64,000 nt of DNA from Kumtagia sp052180275 (GTDB lineage Bacteria; Pseudomonadota; Alphaproteobacteria; Rhizobiales; Rhizobiaceae), in NCBI RefSeq assembly GCF_052180275.1, contig NZ_CP197465.1:248001-312000 (forward strand), in the 5' to 3' direction. The notes under the pieces were generated by a model. The model searched no databases. It saw only the letters and a program-made list of their open reading frames with translations, and was not told the origin of the DNA. Position numbers and translations under genes: made by a program. This document shows, piece by piece, positions 51,020-60,152 of the stretch (positions within the stretch are counted from its first letter, which is position 1; the number at the start of each line of letters is the position of its first letter).

Positions 51020-51459
51020 GGCGTCATCACGCGGGTCATTTGGCCGTCAGACGCGATTTCCACTTGATTGGTGACGCGGCCGAGTTCGGTCGGATGACCC
51101 GTGGTCAAGGTGGTGACGTGCATCAGGCCAGTCCAGGTGATCAGCTTCGCCGGGAACTCGATCTCGATCTTGACCGGGATGCTGTCCGGGTTCTCCCAGG
51201 CATCAAGCCAGGTCTCGACCGATTCCGCAGCAAGGACGCCCTCGCCGCTGATCGACATGGACAGGCTGGTCGCGTCGCGACCGAGCCATGGCACCTTGTC
51301 CGGATCGGTGCAGTTCGGAAGCGTGAACTCTTCGGTCCCCTTGGTGAAGGTGATCGATTTGTTCCGGAAACCGCAGGGCGCGGCGTAGACGACCGGCCCC
51401 GAGCCGGACCCAAGAAGCACGCGGAATTTGCCGCCTTTGATGGAAGTAGCGTCGGCCAT
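51016..51459 (-). CDS. Major tail tube protein
   Basis: A 147-residue protein (KGGKFRVLLGSGSGPVVYAA, FTKGTEEFTLPNC, SMSISGEGVL) with the usual tail-tube composition and position just upstream of the chaperones. It forms the ring stack around which DNA passes. It is separated by 67 bases from the upstream tail completion gene, possibly with a strong ribosome site for high expression (AGGAGAACC before the ATG). Confidence 0.85.
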   Translation of the reverse strand: MADATSIKGGKFRVLLGSGSGPVVYAAPCGFRNKSITFTKGTEEFTLPNCTDPDKVPWLGRDATSLSMSISGEGVLAAESVETWLDAWENPDSIPVKIEIEFPAKLITWTGLMHVTTLTTGHPTELGRVTNQVEIASDGQMTRVMTP

Positions 51460-51526
51460 GATGGTTCTCCTATGGCAACGATTGCGCCCGCCGGAGCGGG
51501 CCTTGACGATGGATGGAGGGAAGAGG

Positions 51527-51949
51527 TCAGTCGTGGTCGACGACGGCCTTGAACGTCATCGCGGCGTGGCTGGTTTTGCCGTCCGGATCACGCAGGATGC
51601 TCGTGTTGACGAATTCGAGCGACACGAGCGCGTTTTCGGTCAAGGGAAGATCATACCTGTGAAGCGCCGGCCTGACCGCACCGGCGATTTTCTTGACTTC
51701 GGCGAAACCTGGCTTCCGCGACCACGCGTCGAGCTGGAAGAAGATTTCGGAACTGTCCTGGCAATCCCACCCATCGGGCAGGATCTGCGTCGGTCCGAAC
51801 GAGATGTAGGGGAACGTCGCCGTAACGAGCCCTTCGCCATTGCGCGGCGGATCATCATAGACGCGCTGGTCGATCAGCGCCGTAACCGCCGCAAAGCCCT
51901 TCAGCCGGGCGACGATAGCAATCTGCAGTTCATAGGAAGCGTCGATCAT
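51527..51949 (-). CDS. Tail completion protein (DUF3168 type)
   Basis: A 140-residue protein. The pattern YELQIAIVARLKGFAAVTAL and VYDDPPR, then FPYISFGPTQ and FFQLDAWSR, is that of DUF3168 tail-terminator-like proteins. It caps the tail tube at the head end. The ATG overlaps the gp10-like stop (ATGA). Confidence 0.87.
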   Translation of the reverse strand: MIDASYELQIAIVARLKGFAAVTALIDQRVYDDPPRNGEGLVTATFPYISFGPTQILPDGWDCQDSSEIFFQLDAWSRKPGFAEVKKIAGAVRPALHRYDLPLTENALVSLEFVNTSILRDPDGKTSHAAMTFKAVVDHD

Positions 51950-52437
51950 GAGCCGGCCGCCGCTTGCTTCGCGGCCTTCCGCGTGGCGGCACGAACCGCC
52001 CGGCTTGCGCCCTTTTTGTTCGCCCGCCAGGACACGAAGAAGAACGGTTGCGCCGGCGTACCGGCGTGCTGACGACCCTCGCCCTGCCGTTTCCCGCGCT
52101 TGACGGAAGCGTTGCGTGCAAGGCTATGTGCCTGCGTTCCAAACTCGACCCATTTTGCGTAGTAAGCGACCTCATCACCCGCGAAGATGGTAATAGTCAT
52201 GTCGCCGCCGAGTGAGCTTTTGACCTCCGCAACGACGCTGGACCCATCCGGGATTTTGCCCCACGTCCAGCCGATGCTATCCGCCAGTTCACCCCGGTCC
52301 TTCGGCGCCAGCGACTTCATCATCGCGACGATGGTATCGGCCTGCTCCTCCATGCCGGCGCGGATCAGCGACTTCGTTACCTTCGGCAGGCGGTCGAGTT
52401 TCCGCTGTAGCCGGGCCAGATTGAGGATCGAGGTCAT
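51946..52437 (-). CDS. HK97 gp10-family neck/tail-component protein
   Basis: A 163-residue basic protein (LNLARLQRKLDRLPKVTKSL, YYAKWVEFGTQAHSL, PAQPFFF). The WVEFGT and P-x-PFF motifs identify the HK97-gp10_like family of head-tail joining proteins. The true start is ATG 52437, overlapping the stop of the 28-residue gene by four bases; the longer frame upstream is out of phase with conserved neighbours. Confidence 0.87.
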   Translation of the reverse strand: MTSILNLARLQRKLDRLPKVTKSLIRAGMEEQADTIVAMMKSLAPKDRGELADSIGWTWGKIPDGSSVVAEVKSSLGGDMTITIFAGDEVAYYAKWVEFGTQAHSLARNASVKRGKRQGEGRQHAGTPAQPFFFVSWRANKKGASRAVRAATRKAAKQAAAGS

Positions 52438-52520
52438 CGGCGAGCGTGCAGCAACATGACAGCGGCGATCACGGTCAGGTTGAACGCCATGATGCAGAGG
52501 CAGATATCGATCAGCGTCAT
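52434..52520 (-). CDS. 28-residue membrane peptide interlocked in the neck module
   Basis: A frame of 28 codons with ATGA overlaps at both ends: its ATG (52520) overlaps the head-closure gene stop and its TGA overlaps the gp10-like start. The peptide (MTLIDICLCIMAFNLTVIAA then VMLLHARR) is one membrane helix with a basic end. Overlaps on both sides and the hydropathy make chance unlikely. Function unknown. Confidence 0.62.
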   Translation of the reverse strand: MTLIDICLCIMAFNLTVIAAVMLLHARR

Positions 52521-52858
52521 GACGGAACTCCGCTCTCAGCCAGGATTTCGATCCAGTCACGGCCCGGCGTGATCGTCACGCCATGGATCGCGTAGGGCTC
52601 GCCAGATCGCTTGTCCCGCGCCTGCCATTCGGGGGTTATCTGCCGGCTTAGCGACGATGCCCGAACGCGGATGATGACCGGTTGCTTGCCTTGCAGCCGG
52701 CCCGCCATGACCGCTTCGCCGCCGCGAAGGAATATCCGTTCGGCAGCGAGATCGAAGCGCTCGACGAAGTCGCCTTTCGTTGTGCCGTCGTCCGGTCCGG
52801 ACGCTGGCCCCCGGCTATCGAACGCGAAGCGCTCATTCAGTCGGCCGGCGTCGTGCAT
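52517..52858 (-). CDS. Phage head closure/head-tail adaptor protein
   Basis: A 113-residue protein of the SPP1 gp16/HK97 adaptor type: AGRLNERFAFDSRG at the N terminus, QPVIIRVRASSLSRQITPEW in the core and PGRDWIEILAES at the end. It closes the head after packaging and binds the connector ring. It overlaps the gene at 52833-53039 by 26 bases. Confidence 0.86.
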   Translation of the reverse strand: MHDAGRLNERFAFDSRGPASGPDDGTTKGDFVERFDLAAERIFLRGGEAVMAGRLQGKQPVIIRVRASSLSRQITPEWQARDKRSGEPYAIHGVTITPGRDWIEILAESGVPS

Positions 52859-53039
52859 CGACGATCTCCGTAAGCTTGGCCGATTTCGAAGCCTTGCGCA
52901 GCGGGACGCCCTTGCCTGCCGCTAACGCGGCGTCGCGGCACGCCGTCGTCACGTTGCATTCGTCGCCGCGCAGATAGGCGAGGGTTACAGCCGGCTTCGG
53001 CTTGAAGTCGAAATCGTCGGTGAAGCGGACCCAGGGCAT
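52833..53039 (-). CDS. Small phage protein, unknown
   Basis: A 68-residue basic protein (MPWVRFTDDFDFKPKPAVTL, ECNVTTACRDAALAAGKG). The ATG at 53039 overlaps the preceding gene stop by one base (TGATG). Found between the connectors in several alphaproteobacterial siphophages by position; function unknown. Confidence 0.68.
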   Translation of the reverse strand: MPWVRFTDDFDFKPKPAVTLAYLRGDECNVTTACRDAALAAGKGVPLRKASKSAKLTEIVDARRRPTE

Positions 53040-53173
53040 CACGGACGCTCCGCAATCGCATCGAGGCAGGCCCCGAACTCGCCGTCGCACGTCGCATAGA
53101 TGACGAGCACGGCAGCGAGGACGAAGATGACCAATGGCACCGCGCTAACCCCGATGCTGCGCCAGACCGTCAT
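53039..53173 (-). CDS. 44-residue membrane peptide interlocked between capsid-region genes
   Basis: The ATG at 53173 overlaps the upstream stop (ATGA), and its own TGA overlaps the next ATG by one base. The peptide (MTVWRSIGVSAVPLVIFVLA then AVLVIYATCDGEF) has one membrane helix and two cysteines after it. It is the second tiny membrane gene in the module. Function unknown. Confidence 0.62.
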   Translation of the reverse strand: MTVWRSIGVSAVPLVIFVLAAVLVIYATCDGEFGACLDAIAERP

Positions 53174-53580
53174 CCCAGCGTCACGCCGGGATGCTGGATT
53201 GCGACGTTCAATATCGCCGTCGTCATCGCGACGCCGATGATCACAACGTCATCGCCCGAGGCGACATCGGCCTGCGGGCAGATCGCGCCGGGCGTTGAAC
53301 TCAGACAGTAAGTCGTGCCGGCGACCAGCGTCCCGCCGATCGTCACGGGACCGCGCCGGATGATCGCCATCGGCTGCCCGTTGGCCGCACTGTTGAGCGC
53401 CAAGCCGCGCACCTTGCGCGCCGCCGCCGTGCCGTCGTTGTCGCTGACCTTCAGCCGGCTATCGGCCGCGTCGCGGTAAAGCGCCTGTCCGGAGGTTTCG
53501 GTCGCGCCGGCCGTGCCGTGCTCGATTTCGGCGCCAGCGCCCGCGATCACGTTCGCGGCCGTAATGGTCACGTCTGCCAT
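53170..53580 (-). CDS. Capsid decoration/cement-like protein
   Basis: A 136-residue, almost all-beta protein (MADVTITAANVIAGAGAEIE, GGTLVAGTTYCLSSTPGAIC). The pattern (VAGT-x-Y-x-LS) resembles DUF2190-type capsid cement proteins. The ATG at 53580 starts the pattern and follows AGGAGAAGG. Confidence 0.7.
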   Translation of the reverse strand: MADVTITAANVIAGAGAEIEHGTAGATETSGQALYRDAADSRLKVSDNDGTAAARKVRGLALNSAANGQPMAIIRRGPVTIGGTLVAGTTYCLSSTPGAICPQADVASGDDVVIIGVAMTTAILNVAIQHPGVTLG

Positions 53581-53602
53581 GGTCCTTCTCCTGTGAGGCG
53601 CG

Positions 53603-54214
53603 TCAGGCCACGTGGCCGACCGCAAACATGTTCATGATGTCTTCGAAACCGTGCTGGATTTCGGTCGGCACGGTGCCCACAACCGTCGTTGATCGGACCA
53701 TGTACCAATGCGCGATAAGCATCATCATCGCGACGCGCAGCGGTTCGGGGATGTTTCCAAGCTTGATTGGATCTTCCTCAGTGCCCTTGAACCCGGCCTT
53801 GAAGGTGATTGTTACCGCGTCGAGTTGACTGCGGGCCGCAGGCCAAGCCTTGCCGTAGGCGGGCTGGATGCGGGCTTCGTAGCGGCCCGGCCGCCAATGG
53901 TAATCGGCGGGATCGAGCGTCTGCGCAGCGCCAGCGCCGTCGACATAGACGATGTTGACGATCGAGAGGACCGGCCCCATGGGGATGCGGACCTCCTTCG
54001 GGAAGCAATCCAAAGTCAGCCGCCAGTCGGCCGCCATGATCGCCAGGCCGCGCCCGTCCGGCCCCTCGATGGCCTCACGGGCAGCGCGGATGCAGCGCGT
54101 CAGGAAGGCGTCATCGTCGGTCACGACCGTATCGACGCGACACTGTTGCTTGACCTCTGCAAGCGACAGCGGTTCGGTCTCCGGCTGCGCGACGCGCTCA
54201 ATCCGTTCCCACAT
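53603..54214 (-). CDS. Head-tail connector protein (gp6-like)
   Basis: A 203-residue protein of the phage gp6/gp15 connector family: EPLSLAEVKQQCRVDT, then DDDAFLTRCIRAAREAIE, and a C-terminal helix PEPLRVAMMMLIAHWY. It forms the ring between portal and head-closure protein. Confidence 0.9.
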   Translation of the reverse strand: MWERIERVAQPETEPLSLAEVKQQCRVDTVVTDDDAFLTRCIRAAREAIEGPDGRGLAIMAADWRLTLDCFPKEVRIPMGPVLSIVNIVYVDGAGAAQTLDPADYHWRPGRYEARIQPAYGKAWPAARSQLDAVTITFKAGFKGTEEDPIKLGNIPEPLRVAMMMLIAHWYMVRSTTVVGTVPTEIQHGFEDIMNMFAVGHVA

Positions 54215-54217
54215 GGG

Positions 54218-54409
54218 TTAGCCCTTCGCCGCCTTTTCAGGGGCGGGCTTGCGGACGGCCTTTTCTTTCTCAGGCTCTTCGCGGAATGGATCGGCGAAGC
54301 CAGCTTCGAACAGGCGAGCAGCCTCTTCGTCGTCGACATCGGCGACATCGCCGGGTTTGGTGGTGCCGGCCGGGCCGGACATGCTCGTGCGATAGACGAT
54401 CTTCAGCAT
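54218..54409 (-). CDS. Small phage protein downstream of the capsid gene
   Basis: A 63-residue protein (MLKIVYRTSMSGPAGTTKPG, VDDEEAARLFEAGFADP) with a lysine-rich tail. The pattern of a beta strand followed by DDEEAARLxEAGFA is common in small capsid-associated phage proteins. It lies three bases before the connector gene. Confidence 0.7.
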   Translation of the reverse strand: MLKIVYRTSMSGPAGTTKPGDVADVDDEEAARLFEAGFADPFREEPEKEKAVRKPAPEKAAKG

Positions 54410-54474
54410 GGTCGCGTTCCTTGTCGTGAGGGAGGACGACGGGCGACCGGAGCCGCCCGTCCGAACTGTCCGGC

Positions 54475-55749
54475 TTACGCCTGGATCAGGTGCTTGACCG
54501 CAGCGGTGTTCAGCAGCTCGCCGTCGAAACGCTTGAAGCCAACCATGCCGACCTGGAAATTCTCGGCAAAACGCTCGCGCAGCGTGAGCACGGTGAAGCC
54601 GCGCACCTTGCGCACGATGTACCTGCCGTGGTCGCCGAAGATGATCGATTTCTGCCCAGTCGCGATGTTCGCCATGGCCTGGTTGATTGAATATGGATGC
54701 GCCAGCAGGCGATCGGGCTCGGATTTGGTAACGTCGCCCATCTGCCAAAGGTAATTGCCCTGGCCATCCTTCAGCTTTCGGATTGCCGCCAAAGTGCTGT
54801 CATTGAACTGCCAGCGGCACTTCGGGGAGGACCGATATGCTGGATCGACAGAGTGCAGAAGGTCGATCAGTTCGTCGGACGCGATGGCGGTCGCCGAGGC
54901 GGCCGTCTTGCCAAGCGTCGACGCCGTCACGATGCCATTCGGCTGGTTCGAGCCGGTGCCTGTCGTGAGTACGGTGTTCGAGAGGCGACCAAGACGCTCG
55001 CCGAACAGGTCCTCCAGCAGCGCTTCCATGTCAAAGGCACTGTCCTGCAGTAGCTCGATCGGAATCCGCACGAGCTTGGTGGAATAGATGTAGGCGTCGA
55101 GCCGCTTTTCGCCGAACACCACATCCCCGGATGCGTCGTCCGTGACCGAAGCGTTTTCAGCCTTTAGGGCGCCGGTTTGCGAGGTGTCGTCAACAGTCGG
55201 CCAAGGCAGTGGATTGCCGCCGGAGGTGACGATTTCGCGGACGATGTTGGCATCCCACATCGGACCCCATGCCTTCATGGCCCTGTCGATCTCGCCTGAA
55301 AAGCCTTCCGGTACGGTGTAGCCGCCGGCCGCGTCCGTCCCGACCGCTTGTGCGCGCACTTCCGCAGGAAGATCGTCGCGGTGCGCCATCAGCACGCTGC
55401 GTTCCTCTGCAGTCAGAATGGTCGCCCCGAAGCGAACGGTCTTGGCGAACACCTCCTTGTAATCAGGCTCGACATCGGTGCCGGTTTCGACGCCGCGCTG
55501 TTCACCGTTGTCGCCCCTGGGTCGGCGCGGATCGGGCGCATTGGTCCGCTTTTCCGCGTCCTCCAGGCGGCTCAGACGCTCCGCCTTCTCGCCGAGCTTG
55601 TCATAGTCGGCCATCATGGCGTCGAATTCGGTTTCGATCTCGGCGGCGCGTTCGGCCGGCGTATCGTCCTTGATTTCTTCGAGCTTCGCCCGGGCGTTGG
55701 TCGCAATACGGGCCTGCTGCTCGCGCAGCTCTTTGAGCTGTACGGTCAT
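54475..55749 (-). CDS. HK97-fold major capsid protein
   Basis: A 424-residue capsid protein. The first 115 residues form a charged coiled-coil scaffold domain (KELREQQARIATNARAKLEE), expected to be removed by the protease. The mature part starts near AVGTDAAGGYTVPEG and has the HK97 motifs VREIVTSGGNPLPWPTVDD, VRIPIELLQDSAFDMEALLE and a C-terminal DGELLNTAAVKHL. Confidence 0.95.
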   Translation of the reverse strand: MTVQLKELREQQARIATNARAKLEEIKDDTPAERAAEIETEFDAMMADYDKLGEKAERLSRLEDAEKRTNAPDPRRPRGDNGEQRGVETGTDVEPDYKEVFAKTVRFGATILTAEERSVLMAHRDDLPAEVRAQAVGTDAAGGYTVPEGFSGEIDRAMKAWGPMWDANIVREIVTSGGNPLPWPTVDDTSQTGALKAENASVTDDASGDVVFGEKRLDAYIYSTKLVRIPIELLQDSAFDMEALLEDLFGERLGRLSNTVLTTGTGSNQPNGIVTASTLGKTAASATAIASDELIDLLHSVDPAYRSSPKCRWQFNDSTLAAIRKLKDGQGNYLWQMGDVTKSEPDRLLAHPYSINQAMANIATGQKSIIFGDHGRYIVRKVRGFTVLTLRERFAENFQVGMVGFKRFDGELLNTAAVKHLIQA

Positions 55750-55795
55750 GGTGAAAGTCCTTGTGGGTTTCGGGTTGATGGGCGGGCAGCAGGCG

Positions 55796-56386
55796 CTACC
55801 GGCCGTTCTCTCGCTCGCTGAGAGCCAGGTTCAGCTTCATGCGCAGCCGATTGCGTGCCGCATGATAGTTCGTTGCCTTGCGGACAGCCTCACGATGCTT
55901 TTCGAGGCTGCGAAGGCCAATGTCGGTTCCGGCATAGGCCGGGTCGGTCACGATCGACACGTCGAATAGGTCGACCTCGTAGACATGCCGGACCGGGATG
56001 TCGCCGGTCTCATCCCACTCCTGCCGGGTTGCCCGGAAGGCGAACGACATCTTGTCGAGATCGCCGCGCTTCATCTTCGGCACGATGCGCATGACGTCCG
56101 GGTCAGCCGCATCGAGCGTACTATCCATCTTCAAGCCCTTGTCGTCTTCGGCCAGGATCAGCGTGCCCGACCGCGTGCGCGCCAGCGGCAAGCCATCGTG
56201 ATTGATCAGGAACGGCACGTCGTCGCGGCCGATCGCCGAGCGGAAAGCACCGGGATGAATGATTTCCCGGAACCATCCGCCTATGTCGGCGGGCTGATTG
56301 AACACTGCCGCATAGCCGGCCACCTTGACGCCAACTTCATCGGCGCGAATTTCGGCGGGGATGCCGCCGCGAATCTCACGGTCCAT
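55796..56386 (-). CDS. HK97 family prohead protease
   Basis: A 196-residue serine protease that cleaves the capsid scaffold domain. Family motifs: VAGYAAVFNQPADIGGWF, FLINHDGLPLARTRSGTL with the catalytic His, then the Ser region MKRGDLDKMSFAFRATRQEW, and DVSIVTDPAYAGTDI. The ATG at 56386 overlaps the portal stop by 11 bases. The longer frame upstream is inside the portal gene. Confidence 0.93.
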   Translation of the reverse strand: MDREIRGGIPAEIRADEVGVKVAGYAAVFNQPADIGGWFREIIHPGAFRSAIGRDDVPFLINHDGLPLARTRSGTLILAEDDKGLKMDSTLDAADPDVMRIVPKMKRGDLDKMSFAFRATRQEWDETGDIPVRHVYEVDLFDVSIVTDPAYAGTDIGLRSLEKHREAVRKATNYHAARNRLRMKLNLALSERENGR

Positions 56387-57713
56387 CGTCCTGCTTTCCT
56401 GTCTCGTCACTGTCGTCGGCTGGGAGGCCGTTGCCACTGCCGGCGGCCGGCGCCGGCTTCGTGCCAAGCTTGTCGATCGGCATCATCGCGCCCTGCATAT
56501 GCAGCTTGGCTGCCGCTCCGCCGTGAGGCGACCGATTTTCCATCTCGCGGGCTTCGTCCGGGGTGATCTGGCCCGTCGAGATCGCGCGGGCGTTGCCTTC
56601 CATGCGCGTCTTGAAGTCGCCGCGAAGGATGCCATCCAGGTTCATTTCCGCGTACTGCCGGTTGTTCATCCGGCCGAACAGTTTGAGGTTGCATTCCTGT
56701 TCGAACTGCTTCGCCCAGCGGGTCAGCACATGCTTGACCAGGTGAAGATCCTGTTGCTCCGAATTGTTGAGCGTGGCGTGCGTCAAGTCCTGGAGGAAGA
56801 TCGGCGGGAGGCCCCAAATCCGCGCCGCCTGTTCGATGCAGAAGCGTTGCAACTCGACGAGCTGCGAATCTTCCGGATTGGCGCCAACGGGCTTGATGTC
56901 GTGCCCGGACGGCAGCGAGATCGCCAGCTTGCGCTTTTCGGCGGCTTCCTTGACCGCCGTCTCCATGTCGGTCGCCGACCGTTCCAGCGAGCCCGGAGAT
57001 TTGAAAGGCCCGGTGAGCACGAAGGGCGGCACGCCGCCATTCTGGAAAAACTTCGACGCATATTGCGTCGCGGCGATCATAAGGCCGATCGCATCTTTGT
57101 TCGCCATGATCGGCGAGCGGTGCCGCAGCCCGTCGCTTTTTAGCATGAACGCCTGATCGATGATCTCCGAGGCGACGTAGGTATGCGTCCTCTTTCCGTC
57201 CCGGTGCTCATAGACCTTACGACCATCGACCCGCTTGACCGTCGTGCGGTCCGGATCGAGCGGCCAGAGGTTCGACACCTTCTGGACCGCATTCTTTTCG
57301 ATGAAGGTGAAGGCCCGGCCACCGGTGAAGACGCTATCGAAGTGCAGCTTTCGCCAGTCGAAGGACGAGGTTTCATCGTTGACCGCGTCGTGCAGGATCG
57401 TCGCCAGGCCACCGCGGACTTTATCCCGCCCGCCTTTGCTGTCTTTCTTGAACAGGTTGAACGGCGGGTGCGCGAGCGAGCCCGAGAGGAAGTTGACGGC
57501 CGCCCAGATCGCCGGCACGCCGAGCGCCTTTTCGATCGTTACCGAAATGCCCGTCGCCGAGATACCTTGCAGGCCAAGGAACTCGACGATCTTGGCGTCG
57601 GAGATCGGCACCTTCGGATCTTCGATGGACGAACGCTTGTCCATTTCCGCAGCCACGGCAGTGGCTACGGCAGAACCGATGTCCGCCGCGCTTGGTGCAA
57701 AAATGCCCATCAT
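56376..57713 (-). CDS. Phage portal protein
   Basis: A 445-residue portal of the HK97 family. Motifs: VPAIWAAVNFLSGSLAHPPF, the central region SPGSLERSATDMETAVKE and RFCIEQAARIWGLPPIFLQD. It forms the dodecameric DNA entry channel. Two adjacent ATG codons (57713, 57710) are possible; the first overlaps the terminase stop. Confidence 0.95.
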   Translation of the reverse strand: MMGIFAPSAADIGSAVATAVAAEMDKRSSIEDPKVPISDAKIVEFLGLQGISATGISVTIEKALGVPAIWAAVNFLSGSLAHPPFNLFKKDSKGGRDKVRGGLATILHDAVNDETSSFDWRKLHFDSVFTGGRAFTFIEKNAVQKVSNLWPLDPDRTTVKRVDGRKVYEHRDGKRTHTYVASEIIDQAFMLKSDGLRHRSPIMANKDAIGLMIAATQYASKFFQNGGVPPFVLTGPFKSPGSLERSATDMETAVKEAAEKRKLAISLPSGHDIKPVGANPEDSQLVELQRFCIEQAARIWGLPPIFLQDLTHATLNNSEQQDLHLVKHVLTRWAKQFEQECNLKLFGRMNNRQYAEMNLDGILRGDFKTRMEGNARAISTGQITPDEAREMENRSPHGGAAAKLHMQGAMMPIDKLGTKPAPAAGSGNGLPADDSDETGKQDDGP

Positions 57714-59530
57714 GCCGCCTGATACTTGTAGTCCGGGTCATCCCAGGGGGAGATCGGGCCTTCCGTGATGTCGCCAGTGGCAGCGCCAACGGATTCCACG
57801 ATGGATACCATGCCGTCGATCCGGCCCCGACTGCGCTTCTTGTCAAACATCCGATTGTTCATCGGGTCCGCATGGACGACAGCGTTGGCCGCGCACATCG
57901 TCGTCACCTCACTCGCGTCTATGACGATGTCCCCGTTGAGGATGGCGTCTTCCAGCCGTTCAATGGACTTCGGCATGCATAGGGACCGCTCCTGAAAGAC
58001 GATCCGCGTGCCCTGTGCGTGACGCACAATCATGAGACCGTCACCGGCTGGCGCGTCTGGTCCTTCAAAAATCCAGACTGGGAAGCCAATGCGTGCGCAG
58101 GCATCAACGAAGTCGTCGATCTTTGCAGAATCCACCGCCATGTACTTCACGCGATGGCGAGCGCAGATCGCGTGCACCCGGCCAGCGACGAAGTCGTAGC
58201 TAATCGTCGCGCCCTCGGTGGCGGCTATCAGTCCCTTCGCAACCCATTCCACATAGGGCGCCTTGTCGTCGCGCGCACGGTCGGCAAGGCCGCTTTTGAC
58301 CGTGAAATACCAGCTCTTGGTGTGCAGCTTCAGGTCTTTCCGCCACGTCGCTGACAAGGCGGTGAGGTCGTTCTTTTTCGACAGGTCCAGCCCGAGCCAG
58401 CAATCGGCATCGGTCATCTTATCTTCGTCGACCTTGCCCTGACACGAATTCCAGGCCGCTTCCGAAATCCAGAAACCGTCTGTGCCGACCCGAATCCCGA
58501 ACACGAGCCGTTTGGTCGAGAGCGCTTCGGACAACAGGAGCCTCGCCGTTGCAACCTTCTTCCGGACATTCTCGATCGGGAAGGTAATGCCGAGCGCCGG
58601 CATCGACTTCGGCCACACCGCCTCGTTCTCGAAAACGGTTTCCTCGTCCCGCTTGTCGACACGGTAGATCAACCCGAACAGCGTGTCGTCTTCGGCCTTG
58701 CCTGTGATTACCCGCTCAAACAGGTTGGAATATTCCGACCCGACGATCTGGTTCGTGCCAGGTGTGTTCGTCCCGAGCATCATGAGCGGGTCACCACTCA
58801 TCTTGTCGATCGCCGCCTTCCACGTCGTGATCGGGTGCGCGGTCTTCATCTCGTGAATTTCGTCGGCCGCCACGAAGTAGGGGCGAGGTCCGGATATCGC
58901 GTCTACGCTCGCCAGAGGGAGAAACTTCGAACTGGTAGCCGGATGCTCGATCATCCAGGCCAGGTCGCCCGTGCCACGGATAATGACTTCTTCGGTCGAC
59001 TCCAACGATTCGAACTCGTCATCGTCGCGACCCGGCATGTTTGCCCTGCACATCGCGACAGCGTCGTTGAAAACGACCTTGGCCTGATCCTTGTCGCCGG
59101 CTATCGCATAGCATTCGGCCCGCTGCTTGCCGTCGTAGCCCATCATGTAGAGACCGGTCCCGGCCATGAGAGGCGATTTCGCCTGACCCTTTCCGGTTTC
59201 CAGCCAGGCCATGCGGAAGCGGCGCAACCCATCTTGCCGCCGCCAGCCGAAGAGCGAACCCTCCGCGAAACTGTGCCACTGGAGCAGGTCGAATGGCTTG
59301 CCGGCCTTCACCCCTTCGGTGATCGTCAGAACTGAGGGGAAAAACTGGCAAATCCGTTTCGCCCTATCCGCATCGAAATGCAGTCCCCGCGCCGCCGCTC
59401 CGTCCAAGTCGCGGAGATGGCGTCGGCAAGCCTCCTTGACCAGGTCGCCGACCACGATCTTGCCGTCAAGGACATCGCATGCATACCGGGTCGCTGGGTC
59501 ATCGGCTGCTGGCCGGGCGTATGAAGGCAT
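57710..59530 (-). CDS. Terminase large subunit
   Basis: A 606-residue packaging motor and nuclease. The ATPase N-terminal domain has a Walker A-like LETGKGQAKSPL at about 110-121 and Walker B with catalytic Glu in FVAADEIHEM near 223. The nuclease domain starts around 390 (CWLGLDLSKKNDLTALS), with further acidic residues (YMAVDSAKIDDFVDA). It resembles the HK97/P1-like terminase_1 family. It overlaps the small subunit gene by 32 bases. Confidence 0.94.
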   Translation of the reverse strand: MPSYARPAADDPATRYACDVLDGKIVVGDLVKEACRRHLRDLDGAAARGLHFDADRAKRICQFFPSVLTITEGVKAGKPFDLLQWHSFAEGSLFGWRRQDGLRRFRMAWLETGKGQAKSPLMAGTGLYMMGYDGKQRAECYAIAGDKDQAKVVFNDAVAMCRANMPGRDDDEFESLESTEEVIIRGTGDLAWMIEHPATSSKFLPLASVDAISGPRPYFVAADEIHEMKTAHPITTWKAAIDKMSGDPLMMLGTNTPGTNQIVGSEYSNLFERVITGKAEDDTLFGLIYRVDKRDEETVFENEAVWPKSMPALGITFPIENVRKKVATARLLLSEALSTKRLVFGIRVGTDGFWISEAAWNSCQGKVDEDKMTDADCWLGLDLSKKNDLTALSATWRKDLKLHTKSWYFTVKSGLADRARDDKAPYVEWVAKGLIAATEGATISYDFVAGRVHAICARHRVKYMAVDSAKIDDFVDACARIGFPVWIFEGPDAPAGDGLMIVRHAQGTRIVFQERSLCMPKSIERLEDAILNGDIVIDASEVTTMCAANAVVHADPMNNRMFDKKRSRGRIDGMVSIVESVGAATGDITEGPISPWDDPDYKYQAA

Positions 59531-59936
59531 CTGAGGCGCGTTCCTTGCGCTGCTTGCGCTCAGCTTTCGTCACGTCGCCACGACGGCGCGGTGAGATGCC
59601 AAGTTCCGCCTCCAACGTGGCGGCATCGGACCCGGCCTCTCGCATGGCAGTGAAGTAGGGACTGACCCGAGCAATCGCCTTGGTGTTGCCACGGCGTGGT
59701 TTCGTGACGACGCCGTTTTCGGCGACCTCGCGATACATGCGGTCGAACATCAGGTAGGCGCAAACCAGGCGCTGCACCGAATGAGCATTGGCCGCCGCCA
59801 GTAGTTGGCGCTCACGCAGCTCCGACGCGACGACGCGCCAATGCTCCTGTGCCGCCGCGATCTCCAGTTCGTCTGTGAACAGCGATCGCCAATCCGGCTC
59901 GGCGATGATCTCGCCAGTTCCTTCAATCACGTTCAT
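59499..59936 (-). CDS. Terminase small subunit (P27 type)
   Basis: A 145-residue DNA-binding subunit that recognises the packaging site. The pattern LVCAYLMFDRMYREVAENGV followed by the nearby SPYFTAMREAGSDAATLEAE and LGISPRRRGDV is that of P27-family small terminases. It is the first gene of the late operon. The operon promoter should lie in the 216-base gap to 60153. Confidence 0.86.
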   Translation of the reverse strand: MNVIEGTGEIIAEPDWRSLFTDELEIAAAQEHWRVVASELRERQLLAAANAHSVQRLVCAYLMFDRMYREVAENGVVTKPRRGNTKAIARVSPYFTAMREAGSDAATLEAELGISPRRRGDVTKAERKQRKERASDAFIRPASSR

Positions 59937-60152
59937 GCAGTTTATCCCTTCGGGATGGCCTCATCTTTTTCTTCTGAAACTGTTGTCCGCAAAAAGGGAG
60001 GGGGGACGCGGGTATAGGGCCGAGGCGGCGTTTGCTGTCGACCCTCCCCCTCCCTTCCGTCGGCGGATGGCACCCTGATCGCCCTCACGTCGCCTGACGC
60101 GGCCTGCACACATGGGAAGCTATGATGGTCGCCGCAAACAGGATGAAGTAGA

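Noticed and set aside
53708..54754. 348-codon plus-strand open frame
   Set aside because: Crosses the connector, small capsid-region and capsid genes in antisense; no ribosome site.
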